NCBI GenBank assembly: GCA_024654125.1
Contig: JANLIC010000065.1
Span: forward strand, 1 to 38,011
Direction: 5' to 3'
Length of the DNA stretch: 38,011 bases
Source of the DNA: Sulfuricaulis sp.
GTDB taxonomy: Bacteria; Pseudomonadota; Gammaproteobacteria; Acidiferrobacterales; Sulfurifustaceae
Both the position numbers and the translations under genes were made by a program. Position 1 is the stretch's first letter. Every line of letters begins with the position of its first letter. This document shows, one piece after another, positions 22,324 to 32,931 of this stretch. Under the pieces are notes generated by a model. It saw only the letters and a list, made by a program, of their open reading frames with translations, ran no database searches and was not told the origin of the DNA.

Positions 22324-23109
22324 TCAGAACTGGTATTCGATGCCGGTGCGGTAGGTGGTGTCGGTTTTCTCGATAAGTTGCGGCGGGCGGTTGTCGTGGG
22401 CCACGTCCAGGGAGATTTTCAGGTCCAGGCGCCGGGTCAGGCTCACCGACAGCGACGCCTGTTCGAGCGCGCGAAAATCACGATAATCGCTGGTCGCGGG
22501 CTGGTAATAAGTCGTACTGGCCAGGCGCACAGTCTCGTTCAGCTGGTACTTCACCACGAAATAGAAGTTCCCGCGCATAAGGGTATCCACGCCGGCATCG
22601 GTAGCACCCGTACGGGGCTCCAGCTCCTCGCGCGAATAAAAACCGCCCAAACCGGCAGTCAGTACCAGCCTGTCGTCGTCAGATCGGAACGCCTCCCGGC
22701 GCACACCGCCACCCAGCAGCCCGCGGAATGAAAGCCGGGTGAATTCATTTTCTTCCGCCTGGCTGAAGGCCTCCCAGGCCCATGGCGGCGTGAGCTCATG
22801 AATATGACGGGCATGCAAAAAACTTTTGTTGGTATCACGCACGCCGCCGGTTTTGCCCGAGTCATGATTGAATACGATGAAATCCGTCACCGGCGCCTGA
22901 TGCCATTGCAACCGGCCACCAACGCTGGAGGTGGATTTGTCGGTGTTGCCGGACTGCCCGGATATTGCCAAAGAGAACTGTCCGCTGAAACCGGCGACCG
23001 GTTGCTTCACCCGGGTGTCTTCGGTGTTGACGACAGCGCCAGCGGGAGAAGCCAGCAAAAACAAAAAAACCGCCGGCGCGCTGAGGCGCCATTTGCATCG
23101 ACTCTTCAT
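22324..23109 (-). CDS. DUF481 (YdiY-like) outer-membrane-type protein
   Basis: Signal peptide; FSGQFSLAISGQSGNTDKSTSSVGGRLQW...YRTGIEYQF beta-strand pattern. Confidence 0.85.
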   Translation of the reverse strand: MKSRCKWRLSAPAVFLFLLASPAGAVVNTEDTRVKQPVAGFSGQFSLAISGQSGNTDKSTSSVGGRLQWHQAPVTDFIVFNHDSGKTGGVRDTNKSFLHARHIHELTPPWAWEAFSQAEENEFTRLSFRGLLGGGVRREAFRSDDDRLVLTAGLGGFYSREELEPRTGATDAGVDTLMRGNFYFVVKYQLNETVRLASTTYYQPATSDYRDFRALEQASLSVSLTRRLDLKISLDVAHDNRPPQLIEKTDTTYRTGIEYQF

Positions 23110-23116
23110 TCGAAAA

Positions 23117-23527
23117 CTAGCTGGCGTTGAGCACCCGGGCCGCGCGGCTCACGTCCTGCTGCTTGACCCAGAGGATCGCGCCGAACCGTCCGGCACCGGC
23201 GCAAACGGCATCCACCGCCGTGACATTGATTCGCGATTTGGCGAGTTTTGACAACACCCCGGCGATGGCGCCACGCTTGTCATTGCCACGGATGAGAAAT
23301 CCCGTCTTCTTGGCCCGCAGTCTGAGCTTGAGGCGGCGCGCGGCGGACAGGAACGAAGCCGGATTGGCGGGAACAAAATCCACTTGTGAACGATGTCCGT
23401 CGGGGAAACCGGTGAATGCCAGAAGATTGATACCATATTTTGCCAGTGCCGCCAGTGTTCGTCCCGCTTCGCCGGGCCGATTGGGAATTTGCATCGCGAA
23501 GTAACTGACCTTCTTTGCCGTGGCCAT
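23117..23527 (-). CDS. ACT-domain protein
   Basis: MATAKKVSYFAMQIPNRPGEAGRTLAALAKYGINLLAFTGF and second repeat RGAIAGVLSKLAKSRINVTAVDAV; AGGAGG six nt before the ATG. Confidence 0.8.
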   Translation of the reverse strand: MATAKKVSYFAMQIPNRPGEAGRTLAALAKYGINLLAFTGFPDGHRSQVDFVPANPASFLSAARRLKLRLRAKKTGFLIRGNDKRGAIAGVLSKLAKSRINVTAVDAVCAGAGRFGAILWVKQQDVSRAARVLNAS

Positions 23528-24046
23528 ATTCATCCTCCTGATGTCATGTCCGATGACGGATGTCGGTTGCATCATAACGCATCGCTGAAGCGACAACCAA
23601 CGCAGCGATATAATGCGCGAAATGATCTGTTGCGCGAGTTGCCCGATTATCAGGTTGCACAGCGAAAAATTCTTCTCGCATAACAACGACACCACGGAAA
23701 GCGGGTAAATGTTAAGGCCTGGCGCTGGAATCTAAGGCCCATAAAAGGTAAAATACACAGCAGAAATTCCCTCCACCTGCCCTCACCGCGCTGCCGCAAT
23801 GGCTCCAGGCGACAAGGACGGGTGTTGTAACAAGCCGCTTTCGTTGAAGCCGTATCTTATCAACTGACTCGTGACGGGTTTCGTGGTCTCAAGCTCCGGG
23901 ATTCCCGTTCCAGGTCGCGAAAACCAGCAAGCGGTGTGTCTTTGCCAGGGATATGAGCGTGACCGAAAAATCCGACTTGAACCAACGAAGCATCACAGTG
24001 GCTTATCTATCCCTTGCCGGGGAATAGCGCCGCGAGACGAAACCCC

Positions 24047-24844
24047 ATGCGCGCCTTGAATCAGGAACCCAGCCTCGCGGATTTTTATCGCCGCCTCCGG
24101 ACCGCGCCAAAACGCGCCTTATTGCTCGATTACGACGGCACGCTGGCGCCGTTTCACATTCGCACGAATGAGGCACTGCCGTATGCCGGCGTGCGCGAGA
24201 TACTCGATACCATCGCGGAAAGCGGTCATACCCGTCTCGTCATCGTCAGCGGACGCTGGACACGCGACCTTAAACCCCTGCTCGGACTGAAACGCCTGCC
24301 GGAAATCTGGGGTTCACACGGCTGGGAACAGCTCAAACCCGACGGCGAATATGCCGTCGCCTCCATGGATGAAAAAGCCCTGCGGCACCTGGTGGAGGCC
24401 GATGCCTGGACCGCCGAAGTCGAGGCCAAGGGCGGGCGCTGCGAAATGAAACCCGGAAGTCTGGCGATCCACTGGCGTGGTCTGAAACCTAAAAAAATCG
24501 GCGAGATCCGGGATCTGGTTTCACAGAACTGGAACCTGTTAGAAATGGGAAAAAACCTGGTATGGCACGAATTCGACGGCGGCATCGAGTTGCGCGTGCC
24601 CGGCCGCCACAAGGGAATGGTCGTGGAGACCATTCTGTCCGAAATGGGCCCGGAAACCGCCGCGGCCTATCTCGGCGACGACACCACCGACGAGGACGCC
24701 TTCAGGGCCATCCGCGGCCGGGGGATCGGCGTGCTGGTGCGTCCTCAGTTCCGCGCCACGGCCGCGGATTTCTGGCTGCAGTCTCCGGCGGAACTGCTCG
24801 ATTTCCTGCAACAATGGAATGAAACCAGCGGGGGAACAAAATGA
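24047..24844 (+). CDS. otsB: Trehalose-6-phosphate phosphatase
   Basis: ALLLDYDGTLAPF (HAD motif), GDDTTDEDAFRA; adjacent to otsA. Confidence 0.94.
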   Translation: MRALNQEPSLADFYRRLRTAPKRALLLDYDGTLAPFHIRTNEALPYAGVREILDTIAESGHTRLVIVSGRWTRDLKPLLGLKRLPEIWGSHGWEQLKPDGEYAVASMDEKALRHLVEADAWTAEVEAKGGRCEMKPGSLAIHWRGLKPKKIGEIRDLVSQNWNLLEMGKNLVWHEFDGGIELRVPGRHKGMVVETILSEMGPETAAAYLGDDTTDEDAFRAIRGRGIGVLVRPQFRATAADFWLQSPAELLDFLQQWNETSGGTK

Positions 24845-25923
24845 ACCTGCTTGAACATATTTATTACGGCAACTCCGCGGCTGACTGGTTGACAGCCATG
24901 AGTGTTGTCATTTTATTGACGCTGATTCTCTATTTCGTGAAACGCCTGGTCCTGGCCCGGTTGAAAGCCTTGTCGCGCAAAACCGAAAACCGTCTCGACG
25001 ATTTCGTCGTGGACATCCTGGCGGGAACCCGCTTCCTGTTCCTGCTCGTGATTGCATTCTACTTCGGATCCCAGTACCTGGAACTGCCGCCAAAACCGAC
25101 GCGCCTGATTACGAACATCTCGATCATCGTCCTGCTGGTGCAGGTGGCTTTGTGGGGCAACCGAGGCATCGCCCTCTGGTTCAGCGACTACCTGAAACGA
25201 CATAAAGACACCGATGCCGCCAGCGCCACCACCATGTCGGTGCTGAGTTTCATCGCGCGGGTGGTGCTGTGGTCGGTGCTGCTGCTGATGATCCTGGACA
25301 ATCTTGGGTTCAATATCACCACGCTGGTGGCGAGCCTGGGTATCGGCGGCATTGCCGTGGCGCTGGCGTTGCAGAACATCCTGGGGGATATCTTCGCGTC
25401 GCTGTCCATCGCCATGGACAAGCCCTTCGTGATCGGGGATTTCCTCATCGTCGATGAAATTCTCGGCACCGTGGAATACATCGGGCTCAAGACCACGCGC
25501 CTGCGCAGTCTCGGCGGTGAACAGATCGTGTTCTCCAACAACGATCTGTTGAAAAGCCGGATTCGCAATTACAAACGCATGTTCGAGCGCCGCGTGGTAT
25601 TCGGCTTCGGCGTGATCTATCAAACGACGCATGCACAACTCAAGCAGATTCCGGTGATGGTACGGAAAATAATCGAGGCGCAGGAAAAAACCCGTTTCGA
25701 CCGCGCGCACTTCAAGGAATACGGAGATTCATCGTTGAATTTTGAAGTGGTCTATTACGTCCTCAGCCCGGATTACAATATTTACATGGACATCCAGCAG
25801 GCCATCAACCTGGCCATCTTCGAGCAGTTCGCCAAAGCGGGCATCGACTTCGCCTATCCGACGCGCACGCTTTACGTGACCTCGGCCGGCGCGGTGCCCG
25901 CGGCGGCGCACGGAAACAACTGA
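24841..25923 (+). CDS. MscS-family mechanosensitive channel
   Basis: GFNITTLVASLGIGGIAVALALQNILGDIFASLSIAMDKPFVIGDFLIV; ATGA overlap with otsB. Confidence 0.94.
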   Translation: MNLLEHIYYGNSAADWLTAMSVVILLTLILYFVKRLVLARLKALSRKTENRLDDFVVDILAGTRFLFLLVIAFYFGSQYLELPPKPTRLITNISIIVLLVQVALWGNRGIALWFSDYLKRHKDTDAASATTMSVLSFIARVVLWSVLLLMILDNLGFNITTLVASLGIGGIAVALALQNILGDIFASLSIAMDKPFVIGDFLIVDEILGTVEYIGLKTTRLRSLGGEQIVFSNNDLLKSRIRNYKRMFERRVVFGFGVIYQTTHAQLKQIPVMVRKIIEAQEKTRFDRAHFKEYGDSSLNFEVVYYVLSPDYNIYMDIQQAINLAIFEQFAKAGIDFAYPTRTLYVTSAGAVPAAAHGNN

Positions 25924-25925
25924 CC

Positions 25926-27428
25926 GTGGAAAGCCAGAAGCGACACAGCGGACTGATCGTGGCCTCGAACCGGCTGCCGGTGGCGCTGACGCGTGCGGAA
26001 GACGGCTCGTACCGAATCGAGCCCGGCAGCGGCGGCCTGGTGTCCGCCCTGTTGCCGGTATTACGCGATCGTGGCGGCACCTGGGTCGGCTGGGCCGGGA
26101 TAAGCGGTGATGTTCAAAACATCAACGCTCTCCTGGAGCAGGCAACACAACAGGCGGGTTACCAGCTTAAAGCGGTGGCGCTCACCGAGGATGAACAGCG
26201 CAAGTTCTATCAGGGATTTTCGAATGAGGTAATCTGGCCGCTGTTTCACGATCTGCAATTGCTGTGCGACTTTGATCCGAGCTACTGGCGTGTCTATCAA
26301 AATGTCAACCGCCGTTACGCCGAAGTCCTGAGACAGAACAGCATTGACGGCGACTTCATCTGGGTGCACGATTACCATCTCATAAACGTTGCGCTGGAAT
26401 TGCGGAATCTTGGCGCCAAGGTGAAGACGGCCTTTTTCCTTCATACTCCATTTCCGCCGCTCGACATCTTCGTCAAACTGCCGTGGCGCTTCCAGTTGCT
26501 GCACGCCCTGGTGGAATACGATCTGATCGGCTTTCAGACCCTGCGCGATCAGCGCAATTTCATCCAATGCGTGCGCACCCTCATGAAGGACGTCGCCGTG
26601 CACGGCAAGGGGCAGATGTTGACCTTGCGTGACAGCGAGCGCGAGGTACATGTCGGCAGTTTTCCCATCGGGATTGACTTCAACGCCTACGTCAAACGCG
26701 CCGCCAGCGAGGAAGTGACCAAACGGGCGGCGGACCTGCGCAACATGCTACCCAACCGCCAGCTGATCCTGGGCGTAGACCGGCTGGATTACACCAAGGG
26801 GATTCCGCAGCGGCTCGAGGCCTTCCGCAACGCCCTCGTACGCTATCCGGAACTGCATAACCGGGTCACGCTGATCCAGGTGGTGGTGCCGAGCCGCGAG
26901 GACATCCCGCAATATAACGATCTCAAAACCAGAATCGAGCGCCTTGTCGGTGAAATCAACGGCCAGTTCACCCAGCCCGGCGGCTGGGTACCGATACATT
27001 ACGTTTTCCGCAGTCTCGACACCGTCGACCTGCTGGCCTATTACCGCGCCGCGGAAATCGCCCTGGTCACGCCGCTCAAGGACGGCATGAACCTCGTGGC
27101 CAAGGAATATTGCGCTTGCAGCATCGAAGAGGAATGCGTGCTGATTCTGAGCGAATTCGCCGGGGCGGCAGCGCAGTTGCAGCGTGGGGCCTTGCTGGTG
27201 AACCCTTACGATATTGAAGGCGTGGCGGACACCATCCACCGCGCCTACACCATGGGCAACACCGAGCGCCGCGCCGCCATGCGCCATTTGCGGCGCACGA
27301 TCCGCGAACAGGACATTTTCTGGTGGGTGGACTCGTTCCTGCGCGCCGCCATCGCCAAAGACCTGAGCGCGTTTCCCCTGCCGGAGGATTACGTCCCGCG
27401 CAACGACATCGGCGGCATGTCGCTGTGA
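25926..27428 (+). CDS. otsA: Trehalose-6-phosphate synthase
   Basis: GTG start; [54 protein letters not shown]. Confidence 0.96.
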   Translation: MESQKRHSGLIVASNRLPVALTRAEDGSYRIEPGSGGLVSALLPVLRDRGGTWVGWAGISGDVQNINALLEQATQQAGYQLKAVALTEDEQRKFYQGFSNEVIWPLFHDLQLLCDFDPSYWRVYQNVNRRYAEVLRQNSIDGDFIWVHDYHLINVALELRNLGAKVKTAFFLHTPFPPLDIFVKLPWRFQLLHALVEYDLIGFQTLRDQRNFIQCVRTLMKDVAVHGKGQMLTLRDSEREVHVGSFPIGIDFNAYVKRAASEEVTKRAADLRNMLPNRQLILGVDRLDYTKGIPQRLEAFRNALVRYPELHNRVTLIQVVVPSREDIPQYNDLKTRIERLVGEINGQFTQPGGWVPIHYVFRSLDTVDLLAYYRAAEIALVTPLKDGMNLVAKEYCACSIEEECVLILSEFAGAAAQLQRGALLVNPYDIEGVADTIHRAYTMGNTERRAAMRHLRRTIREQDIFWWVDSFLRAAIAKDLSAFPLPEDYVPRNDIGGMSL

Positions 27429-27466
27429 CCGGCGCTGCGTAACGCAGTGCTACCCGTATCATCCCC

Positions 27467-28468
27467 TCAAAGTTCGGCCAACACCGAGCGCCGCAGGTAT
27501 ATCAGCCCGACCAGGATCAGCAACGAAACCGCCCACATCACGAGATAGGTAATCAAGGACTGGCGGGCCTTCTTTTTTTCCCACCACGTGCGCGGATGGA
27601 TACCCTTAACCAGGAACACCAGCTTCGCCGCAAAATTCACGCACACGACATTGACGGCCAGCAGCAATCCCGCACCCGTCGCCATGGCGTATTCACCGCT
27701 CCCCAGCATGAGGCCAAACGTGGCCGCCGGCGGCAGCAAGGCCACCGCCACCATCACGCCGACCAGCACGCTCGATAATCCGGTCGTCAGCGACAGCGCG
27801 GCGGCGGCGCCGGAGGCGAGCGCCAGTGCCACGGAGTCCAGACCCACGTCGGTGCGCGCCAGCAATTCATGGCTCTTGATATTGATCGGCAACAAAAGGG
27901 CAATACCGATCGAGAGCACCAGCGTCATGCTTACGCCGGCCAGATTGGTTTTCAACGAACGCCACATCAGCGCCGTGTCGCCGAGCGCGGTCCCGAGCGC
28001 CAGTGCGATATTTGGCCCGAGCAGCGGCGCGATTACCATGGCGCCGATGACCACGGCGACGTTGTCCTCAATCAGACCGATCGCGGCCACGATGGTGGAA
28101 AGAAAAACCAGCACCAGAAAGGTGCTGTCGAGACGCGCGCCTTTTTCAGTGTCATCATAAAGTGCTTGACGTGAGATGGCCATCGCGCGCGCCGCGCGTC
28201 GCGAGGCCTCTTCCTCGCCGATCGAGGGCCGCGGCAACGCGGCTTCGACCGGGATCACCAGAATGCGGGCCTCCGGGTCGCTGGAAAGATACCCTTCCAG
28301 GGCATCGAGCACTTTCTGGGTCTGCTCGTCGGCCACCAGCAGGCGTACAACCTGACGACCGTCTGCGTCCTCCGCCCCCAGGCGATGATCCCGCACCTCC
28401 TGCTGATCGGCGATACCCAGCACGGTATCGAGATGCCCCTTGCTCGCCGTGACCTCGATGATCTTCAT
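27467..28468 (-). CDS. DUF389 / TIGR00341 family membrane protein
   Basis: MKIIEVTASKGHLDTVLGIADQQEV; FLVLVFLSTIVAAIGLIEDNVAVVIGAMVIAPLLGPNIALALGTALGD. Confidence 0.9.
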   Translation of the reverse strand: MKIIEVTASKGHLDTVLGIADQQEVRDHRLGAEDADGRQVVRLLVADEQTQKVLDALEGYLSSDPEARILVIPVEAALPRPSIGEEEASRRAARAMAISRQALYDDTEKGARLDSTFLVLVFLSTIVAAIGLIEDNVAVVIGAMVIAPLLGPNIALALGTALGDTALMWRSLKTNLAGVSMTLVLSIGIALLLPINIKSHELLARTDVGLDSVALALASGAAAALSLTTGLSSVLVGVMVAVALLPPAATFGLMLGSGEYAMATGAGLLLAVNVVCVNFAAKLVFLVKGIHPRTWWEKKKARQSLITYLVMWAVSLLILVGLIYLRRSVLAEL

Positions 28469-28551
28469 TGATGCCTCCCTCTCCGCTGCTTCCGGCAAAC
28501 CGCATTTCACATTCTGCTGATTCCCCCACTGGCTACTGATTGTAGAGATGA

Positions 28552-29688
28552 ATGGGTTATGATGCATTCACCGACATGGCCACCTGCGCCTCGTACAGAT
28601 TGTTACGCCCGCTGCTCTTCCGGCTGCCCGCCGAAACCAGCCACCAACTGACATTCTCACTGCTGCACCTGTTGCACCGCCTGCCCGGTGCGGGCGCGCT
28701 CGCGCATGCAATCAGCACGCGTCATGCGGCCGTTTTGCCGGTCAGCCTGATGGGCCTGAATTTTCCAAATCCAGTGGGTCTGGCGGCCGGTCTTGATAAA
28801 AACGCCGAACATGTCCGCCTGCTCTCGTATCTCGGATTCGGATTTCTCGAGCTCGGCACTGTCACTCCCGAGCCACAACCCGGAAACCAGAAACCGCGGT
28901 TGTTCCGCCTGACGCAGCGGGCGGCGTTGATCAATCGAATGGGATTCAACAACGTCGGGGTCGACCGGTTCATCCTGAATATCGTGCGCGACGGCAGGTC
29001 CTGCCCTGTGGGGATCAATATCGGCAAGAACCGGGATACACCGCCGGAGCGCGCCGTCGAAGATTACCTCGCGGCCCTGCGCGCGGTCTATGCGCATGCC
29101 GATTACATCGCCGTCAATATTTCGTCCCCGAACACCGCCGGGCTGCGCGATCTGCAGAACGAGGAGATTCTCGATGATTTGCTGCGCCAGTTGAAAACGG
29201 AGCAGACGGCACTCGCTGAAACGAATAGGCGGTACGTACCCATTGCCCTGAAGATCGCTCCCGACCTGGGCGATACCCCGTTGGCCACCATTGCCCAACT
29301 GATGCTGGAACACAAGTTCGACGCCGTCATCGCCACCAACACGACTATCACCCGTCCCGGCCTTGAACAAGATCCGGTGGCGCACCAAAGCGGTGGCCTG
29401 AGCGGCCCACCGCTCAAGACACTGTCCACGGAAATCATCCGCAAGTTGTATGGCCACCTCCAGGGAAACGTCCCGATCATCGGCGTGGGCGGGATTGAGA
29501 ATGGGGAAGACGCCTGGGAGAAACTTGTGGCAGGCGCCGATCTGGTCCAAATCTACACCGCACTCATCTACGAAGGGCCGTGCGTGGTCCGCGCCATCGT
29601 GCGTGCACTGGCGGATCGTGTACGGGCATCCGGAAAAGCCACGCTGGCGGAGGCGGTGGCACAAGCCCGGACAACGCGTAACTCATGA
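28552..29688 (+). CDS. pyrD: Dihydroorotate dehydrogenase (quinone)
   Basis: NPVGLAAGLDKNAEHVRLLSYLGFGFLELGTVTPEPQPGN; VNISSPNTAGLRDLQ; start may be internal. Confidence 0.97.
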   Translation: MGYDAFTDMATCASYRLLRPLLFRLPAETSHQLTFSLLHLLHRLPGAGALAHAISTRHAAVLPVSLMGLNFPNPVGLAAGLDKNAEHVRLLSYLGFGFLELGTVTPEPQPGNQKPRLFRLTQRAALINRMGFNNVGVDRFILNIVRDGRSCPVGINIGKNRDTPPERAVEDYLAALRAVYAHADYIAVNISSPNTAGLRDLQNEEILDDLLRQLKTEQTALAETNRRYVPIALKIAPDLGDTPLATIAQLMLEHKFDAVIATNTTITRPGLEQDPVAHQSGGLSGPPLKTLSTEIIRKLYGHLQGNVPIIGVGGIENGEDAWEKLVAGADLVQIYTALIYEGPCVVRAIVRALADRVRASGKATLAEAVAQARTTRNS

Positions 29689-29829
29689 TCGCTCCAGTCC
29701 GCCGTAAGGCGATGACGTTTCGGCTGGGTCGTCGCCGGCCGGGCAGTAATTTCACGTCGGTTTTCAGGGACATGCTCGGGGCAATCACCCTGATCTCCTC
29801 GCCACCGTAACGCCTAGGGTCAACGTCGA

Positions 29830-30426
29830 TTAGCGGAATTGTTTCACCCACCAGATCGATCGGTTGTTCGCCGGCATGGCGCGGTCACCGGCAAGAACAA
29901 GCCCGTTCTGTTCCGCCAACCGATTTACATCCTCGAACAAGCGCACGCCGGATACCGGATCGCGGGCTTTCAGCCAGCGGTCGAATTCCTCGTTGCTCTC
30001 CTCCAGCGTTCGCTCGACATAGCGATAGGGTCCGTAGACATACAGGATTCCTCCGGGCACGAGCAGCCGGCCGGCGCCGGCGAACAGTCTTTCCACGCCT
30101 GTCCATGAGACGATGTGTATGGTATTGACACTGACCAGTGCGTCGGCCTGTTGCACCGGCCAAGCATCGGTGAATAGGTCGAGCACTTGCGGGTTACGCA
30201 AGTTGGGCAACCCGGCTTCCATGCGCCAGGCGGCGATGCTCGGGAGATTTTCCGCGGTGTCGGTCGGCTGCCATGTCATATGCGGCAGACCGCGGGCAAA
30301 ATGCACCGCGTGCTGACCGCTGCCACTGCCGATTTCCAGCACCAGTCCGGGGGCAGTGAAAATTTCGCGCAGCACGGCGAGAATCGGTTCCTTGTTGCGC
30401 TCGCAGGAAGGCGAATGTTGTTTCAT
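29830..30426 (-). CDS. DUF938 family SAM-dependent methyltransferase
   Basis: 198 aa: MKQHSPSCERNKEPILAVLREIF....LVLEIGSGSGQHAVHFARGLPHMTWQPTD. Confidence 0.9.
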   Translation of the reverse strand: MKQHSPSCERNKEPILAVLREIFTAPGLVLEIGSGSGQHAVHFARGLPHMTWQPTDTAENLPSIAAWRMEAGLPNLRNPQVLDLFTDAWPVQQADALVSVNTIHIVSWTGVERLFAGAGRLLVPGGILYVYGPYRYVERTLEESNEEFDRWLKARDPVSGVRLFEDVNRLAEQNGLVLAGDRAMPANNRSIWWVKQFR

Positions 30427-30479
30427 ATTCCGCTTTATAGTGGATTATTATGTTTGCCACGACAACCCCGGAGGATGCC

Positions 30480-30824
30480 ATGCCTTATCTGAAAATTCAG
30501 ACCAACCGCGAAATCGCGGATGACGTCAAACAGGAGATTCTCAAAAAGGCCTCGGTGCTGGTATCCAAGAATCTCGGTAAACCGGAAAAATACGTCATGG
30601 TGCGCATTGATCCTGTCCAGACGATGAGGTTCGCAGGTAGCAATGCACCCTGCGCTTACCTCGAATTGAAATCCATCGGCCTGCCGGAGAGCAAGACCGA
30701 AATGCTATCCAAGGTGTTATGCCAACTGATATGGGATGAGCTCAAAATCCCGACAGAGCGGGTTTATATCGAATTTGCGGATGCCAAAGAATCGATGTGG
30801 GGCTGGAACAGCGGGACATTTTAG
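30480..30824 (+). CDS. MIF/phenylpyruvate-tautomerase-like protein
   Basis: MPYLKIQTNREI (N-terminal Pro after Met), KPEKYVMVRI, LGLPESKTE-like motif, MWGWNSGTF end. Confidence 0.88.
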   Translation: MPYLKIQTNREIADDVKQEILKKASVLVSKNLGKPEKYVMVRIDPVQTMRFAGSNAPCAYLELKSIGLPESKTEMLSKVLCQLIWDELKIPTERVYIEFADAKESMWGWNSGTF

Positions 30825-30838
30825 GTAATCAGGGGCGA

Positions 30839-31963
30839 TCAGCTCTTGATGGCCCCGAGTAATACTTCGCAAACACGCTCAATATGAGCGAGCGGCATGC
30901 CGGGGTACATGGGAAGAGAAAGTGTCTCGGTACAAACTCGCTCGCACACCGGTAGGCTGTCGGGCTTGTAGTTGAGGTGCTGGTAGACTTCTTGCCGATG
31001 CAGGCCCTGCGGATAGCACTGCGAGGTACCGATCTGCGCCTCCGTCAGGGTCTGCCGCACGGCATCGCGCTTGGGCACGCGAATGGTATAGAGATTGAAG
31101 ACATGCGTGCCATTTTTGGGTAAGGACGGGGTTTTCACAGGAGAGTTAGCCAGGCGCTTCGTATATTCCACCGCCACTTTCTGCCGGCCGGCAATATCGT
31201 CCCGGATATGCCGCAGTTTGATCCGCAAGACCGCCGCCTGAACCTCGTCGAGACGGCTGTTGGTGCCGATCTCGGTATGCAGGAAGGGTTTCACCGCTCC
31301 GTGGTTGCGCAGCCGGCGAATATGTTCGTTGACCTCGTCCGAATGAGTCGTGACCATGCCCCCGTCGCCGTAACAGCCGAGCACCTTGGTCGGATAGAAA
31401 CTGAAACTGCCGGTATCGCCGATCGAGCCGACCATCTTGCCGTTATGCAGTGCGCCGAAAGATTGGGCACAGTCTTCGATCACGGCCAGTTTGTGTATTC
31501 TGGCAATTTCCATGATCTCGCCCATCTCGGACGGATAACCGAAGATATGCACCGGCACAATGGCCCTGGTTCTGGCGGTAATTTTCGCACGTACACGGGC
31601 CGGATCCAGGCAAAAGCTTTCCGGAAGAATATCCACAAACACCGGCGTGGCACCGACCATGTCGATGGTTTCGGCCGAGGCAAAGAAGGTGAATGGCGTG
31701 GTGATGACCTCGTCGCCCTGGCCAATACCCAGCACGCGCAACGAAAGGTAAAGCGAATCCGTGCCATTGGCCACGGCGATGGCATGCTTCACCCCGACGT
31801 AATCGGCGAATTCCTTTTCGAAGGCCTGGGTGTGCGGGCCAAGAATGAAACTGCCGCGCGCGCCGGTCTCGCGGATGGCCGCGATCCATTCGGATTCGAG
31901 GCTTTTATACTGCGTGGAAAGATCAAGAAACGGAACGGGCTGGTTCTTGGTCACGGCGTGCAT
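30839..31963 (-). CDS. DegT/DnrJ/EryC1/StrS-family sugar aminotransferase
   Basis: VPFLDLSTQYKSLESE; VEDCAQSFGALHNGK; GSFSFYPTKVLGCYGDGGMV. Confidence 0.93.
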   Translation of the reverse strand: MHAVTKNQPVPFLDLSTQYKSLESEWIAAIRETGARGSFILGPHTQAFEKEFADYVGVKHAIAVANGTDSLYLSLRVLGIGQGDEVITTPFTFFASAETIDMVGATPVFVDILPESFCLDPARVRAKITARTRAIVPVHIFGYPSEMGEIMEIARIHKLAVIEDCAQSFGALHNGKMVGSIGDTGSFSFYPTKVLGCYGDGGMVTTHSDEVNEHIRRLRNHGAVKPFLHTEIGTNSRLDEVQAAVLRIKLRHIRDDIAGRQKVAVEYTKRLANSPVKTPSLPKNGTHVFNLYTIRVPKRDAVRQTLTEAQIGTSQCYPQGLHRQEVYQHLNYKPDSLPVCERVCTETLSLPMYPGMPLAHIERVCEVLLGAIKS

Positions 31964-32931
31964 GCAGCAATTTTCTCCTTCACGAGCAGGGCCACGCGCA
32001 GCGCCTCAAGCCCGACCCGGCCGGTGACCAAAGGGGGCGTGCCGGTGCGCACGGAATTCACGAAATATTCGAGCTCCGCATCCAGCGGCGGACGCGGCGT
32101 GATGTCGAGACGCTCGGTGACGATGCGCGGCCACTTGCCGCCGTCCGGATCCGGGTCGGACCGCACCATTTCGAGCTTCTGATCGATGTAATCGAGACCA
32201 TAATAGTGCTCCGCGCCGAAGATGCGGATACGACGCAGTTTCTTGTTCGAGACGCGACTGGCGGTGACGTTGGCAACGGCGCCGTTTTCGAATTCTATGC
32301 GCGCATTGGCGATATCCACGTGATCGGTGAGCACCGGAATACCAGTGGCGGCGATATTCCGGATATTCGATCTCACCAGCGACAGTACAATGTCGATATC
32401 GTGAATCATGAGATCGGTGACGACGTCCACATCGGTGGCACGCTCAACGAACGGGCCGAGACGATGCACTTCGATGAAGCGCGGATTCTGCACGCGCTCG
32501 GCCAGCGTCATGATACCGGCATTGAAGCGCTCAAGATGGCCCACCTGAAAAATGACGCCGGCGCGCTCAGCCAGCTCCACCAGTGTGCGCGACTCCTCGT
32601 AGGTCGGCGCAATCGGCTTTTCCATCAGCATGTGTACGCCTTTTTCGAGAAATGGCCGTGCCACATCACAGTGATAAATGGTGGGAACCACAATGCTCAC
32701 GGCATCCACGCTCCCCAGCAGGTCGCGCGCATCAGTATACGCGCGGCAGCCATGCTGCTCGGCCACTTCTTTGGCAACGCGCTCATTGGAATCGGCGACG
32801 CCAACAAGCTCAACGTCCGGCATGGCAGCATAGATGCGCGCATGAAAACGGCCTAGATACCCAACACCAGCGACACCGACGCGCAGCTTTCCGCCGTTTC
32901 CTGTCGAATGTGTGCGAGAGGCCGTGGTCAT
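31951..32931 (-). CDS. Gfo/Idh/MocA-family oxidoreductase
   Basis: LRVGVAGVGYLGRFHARIYAAMPDVELVGVAD; MEKPIAPT; VGHLERFNAG; overlaps the aminotransferase start. Confidence 0.93.
   Translation of the reverse strand: MTTASRTHSTGNGGKLRVGVAGVGYLGRFHARIYAAMPDVELVGVADSNERVAKEVAEQHGCRAYTDARDLLGSVDAVSIVVPTIYHCDVARPFLEKGVHMLMEKPIAPTYEESRTLVELAERAGVIFQVGHLERFNAGIMTLAERVQNPRFIEVHRLGPFVERATDVDVVTDLMIHDIDIVLSLVRSNIRNIAATGIPVLTDHVDIANARIEFENGAVANVTASRVSNKKLRRIRIFGAEHYYGLDYIDQKLEMVRSDPDPDGGKWPRIVTERLDITPRPPLDAELEYFVNSVRTGTPPLVTGRVGLEALRVALLVKEKIAACTP

Noticed and set aside
28657-29664. 335-aa minus-strand ORF
   Set aside because: Antisense shadow of pyrD. The same reasoning applies to 3266-4177 (TPR), 4104-4844 (icd), 5641-6468 (rluE/nudJ), 6408-7343 (mnmA), 24913-25710 (mscS) and 31208-32182 (aminotransferase).
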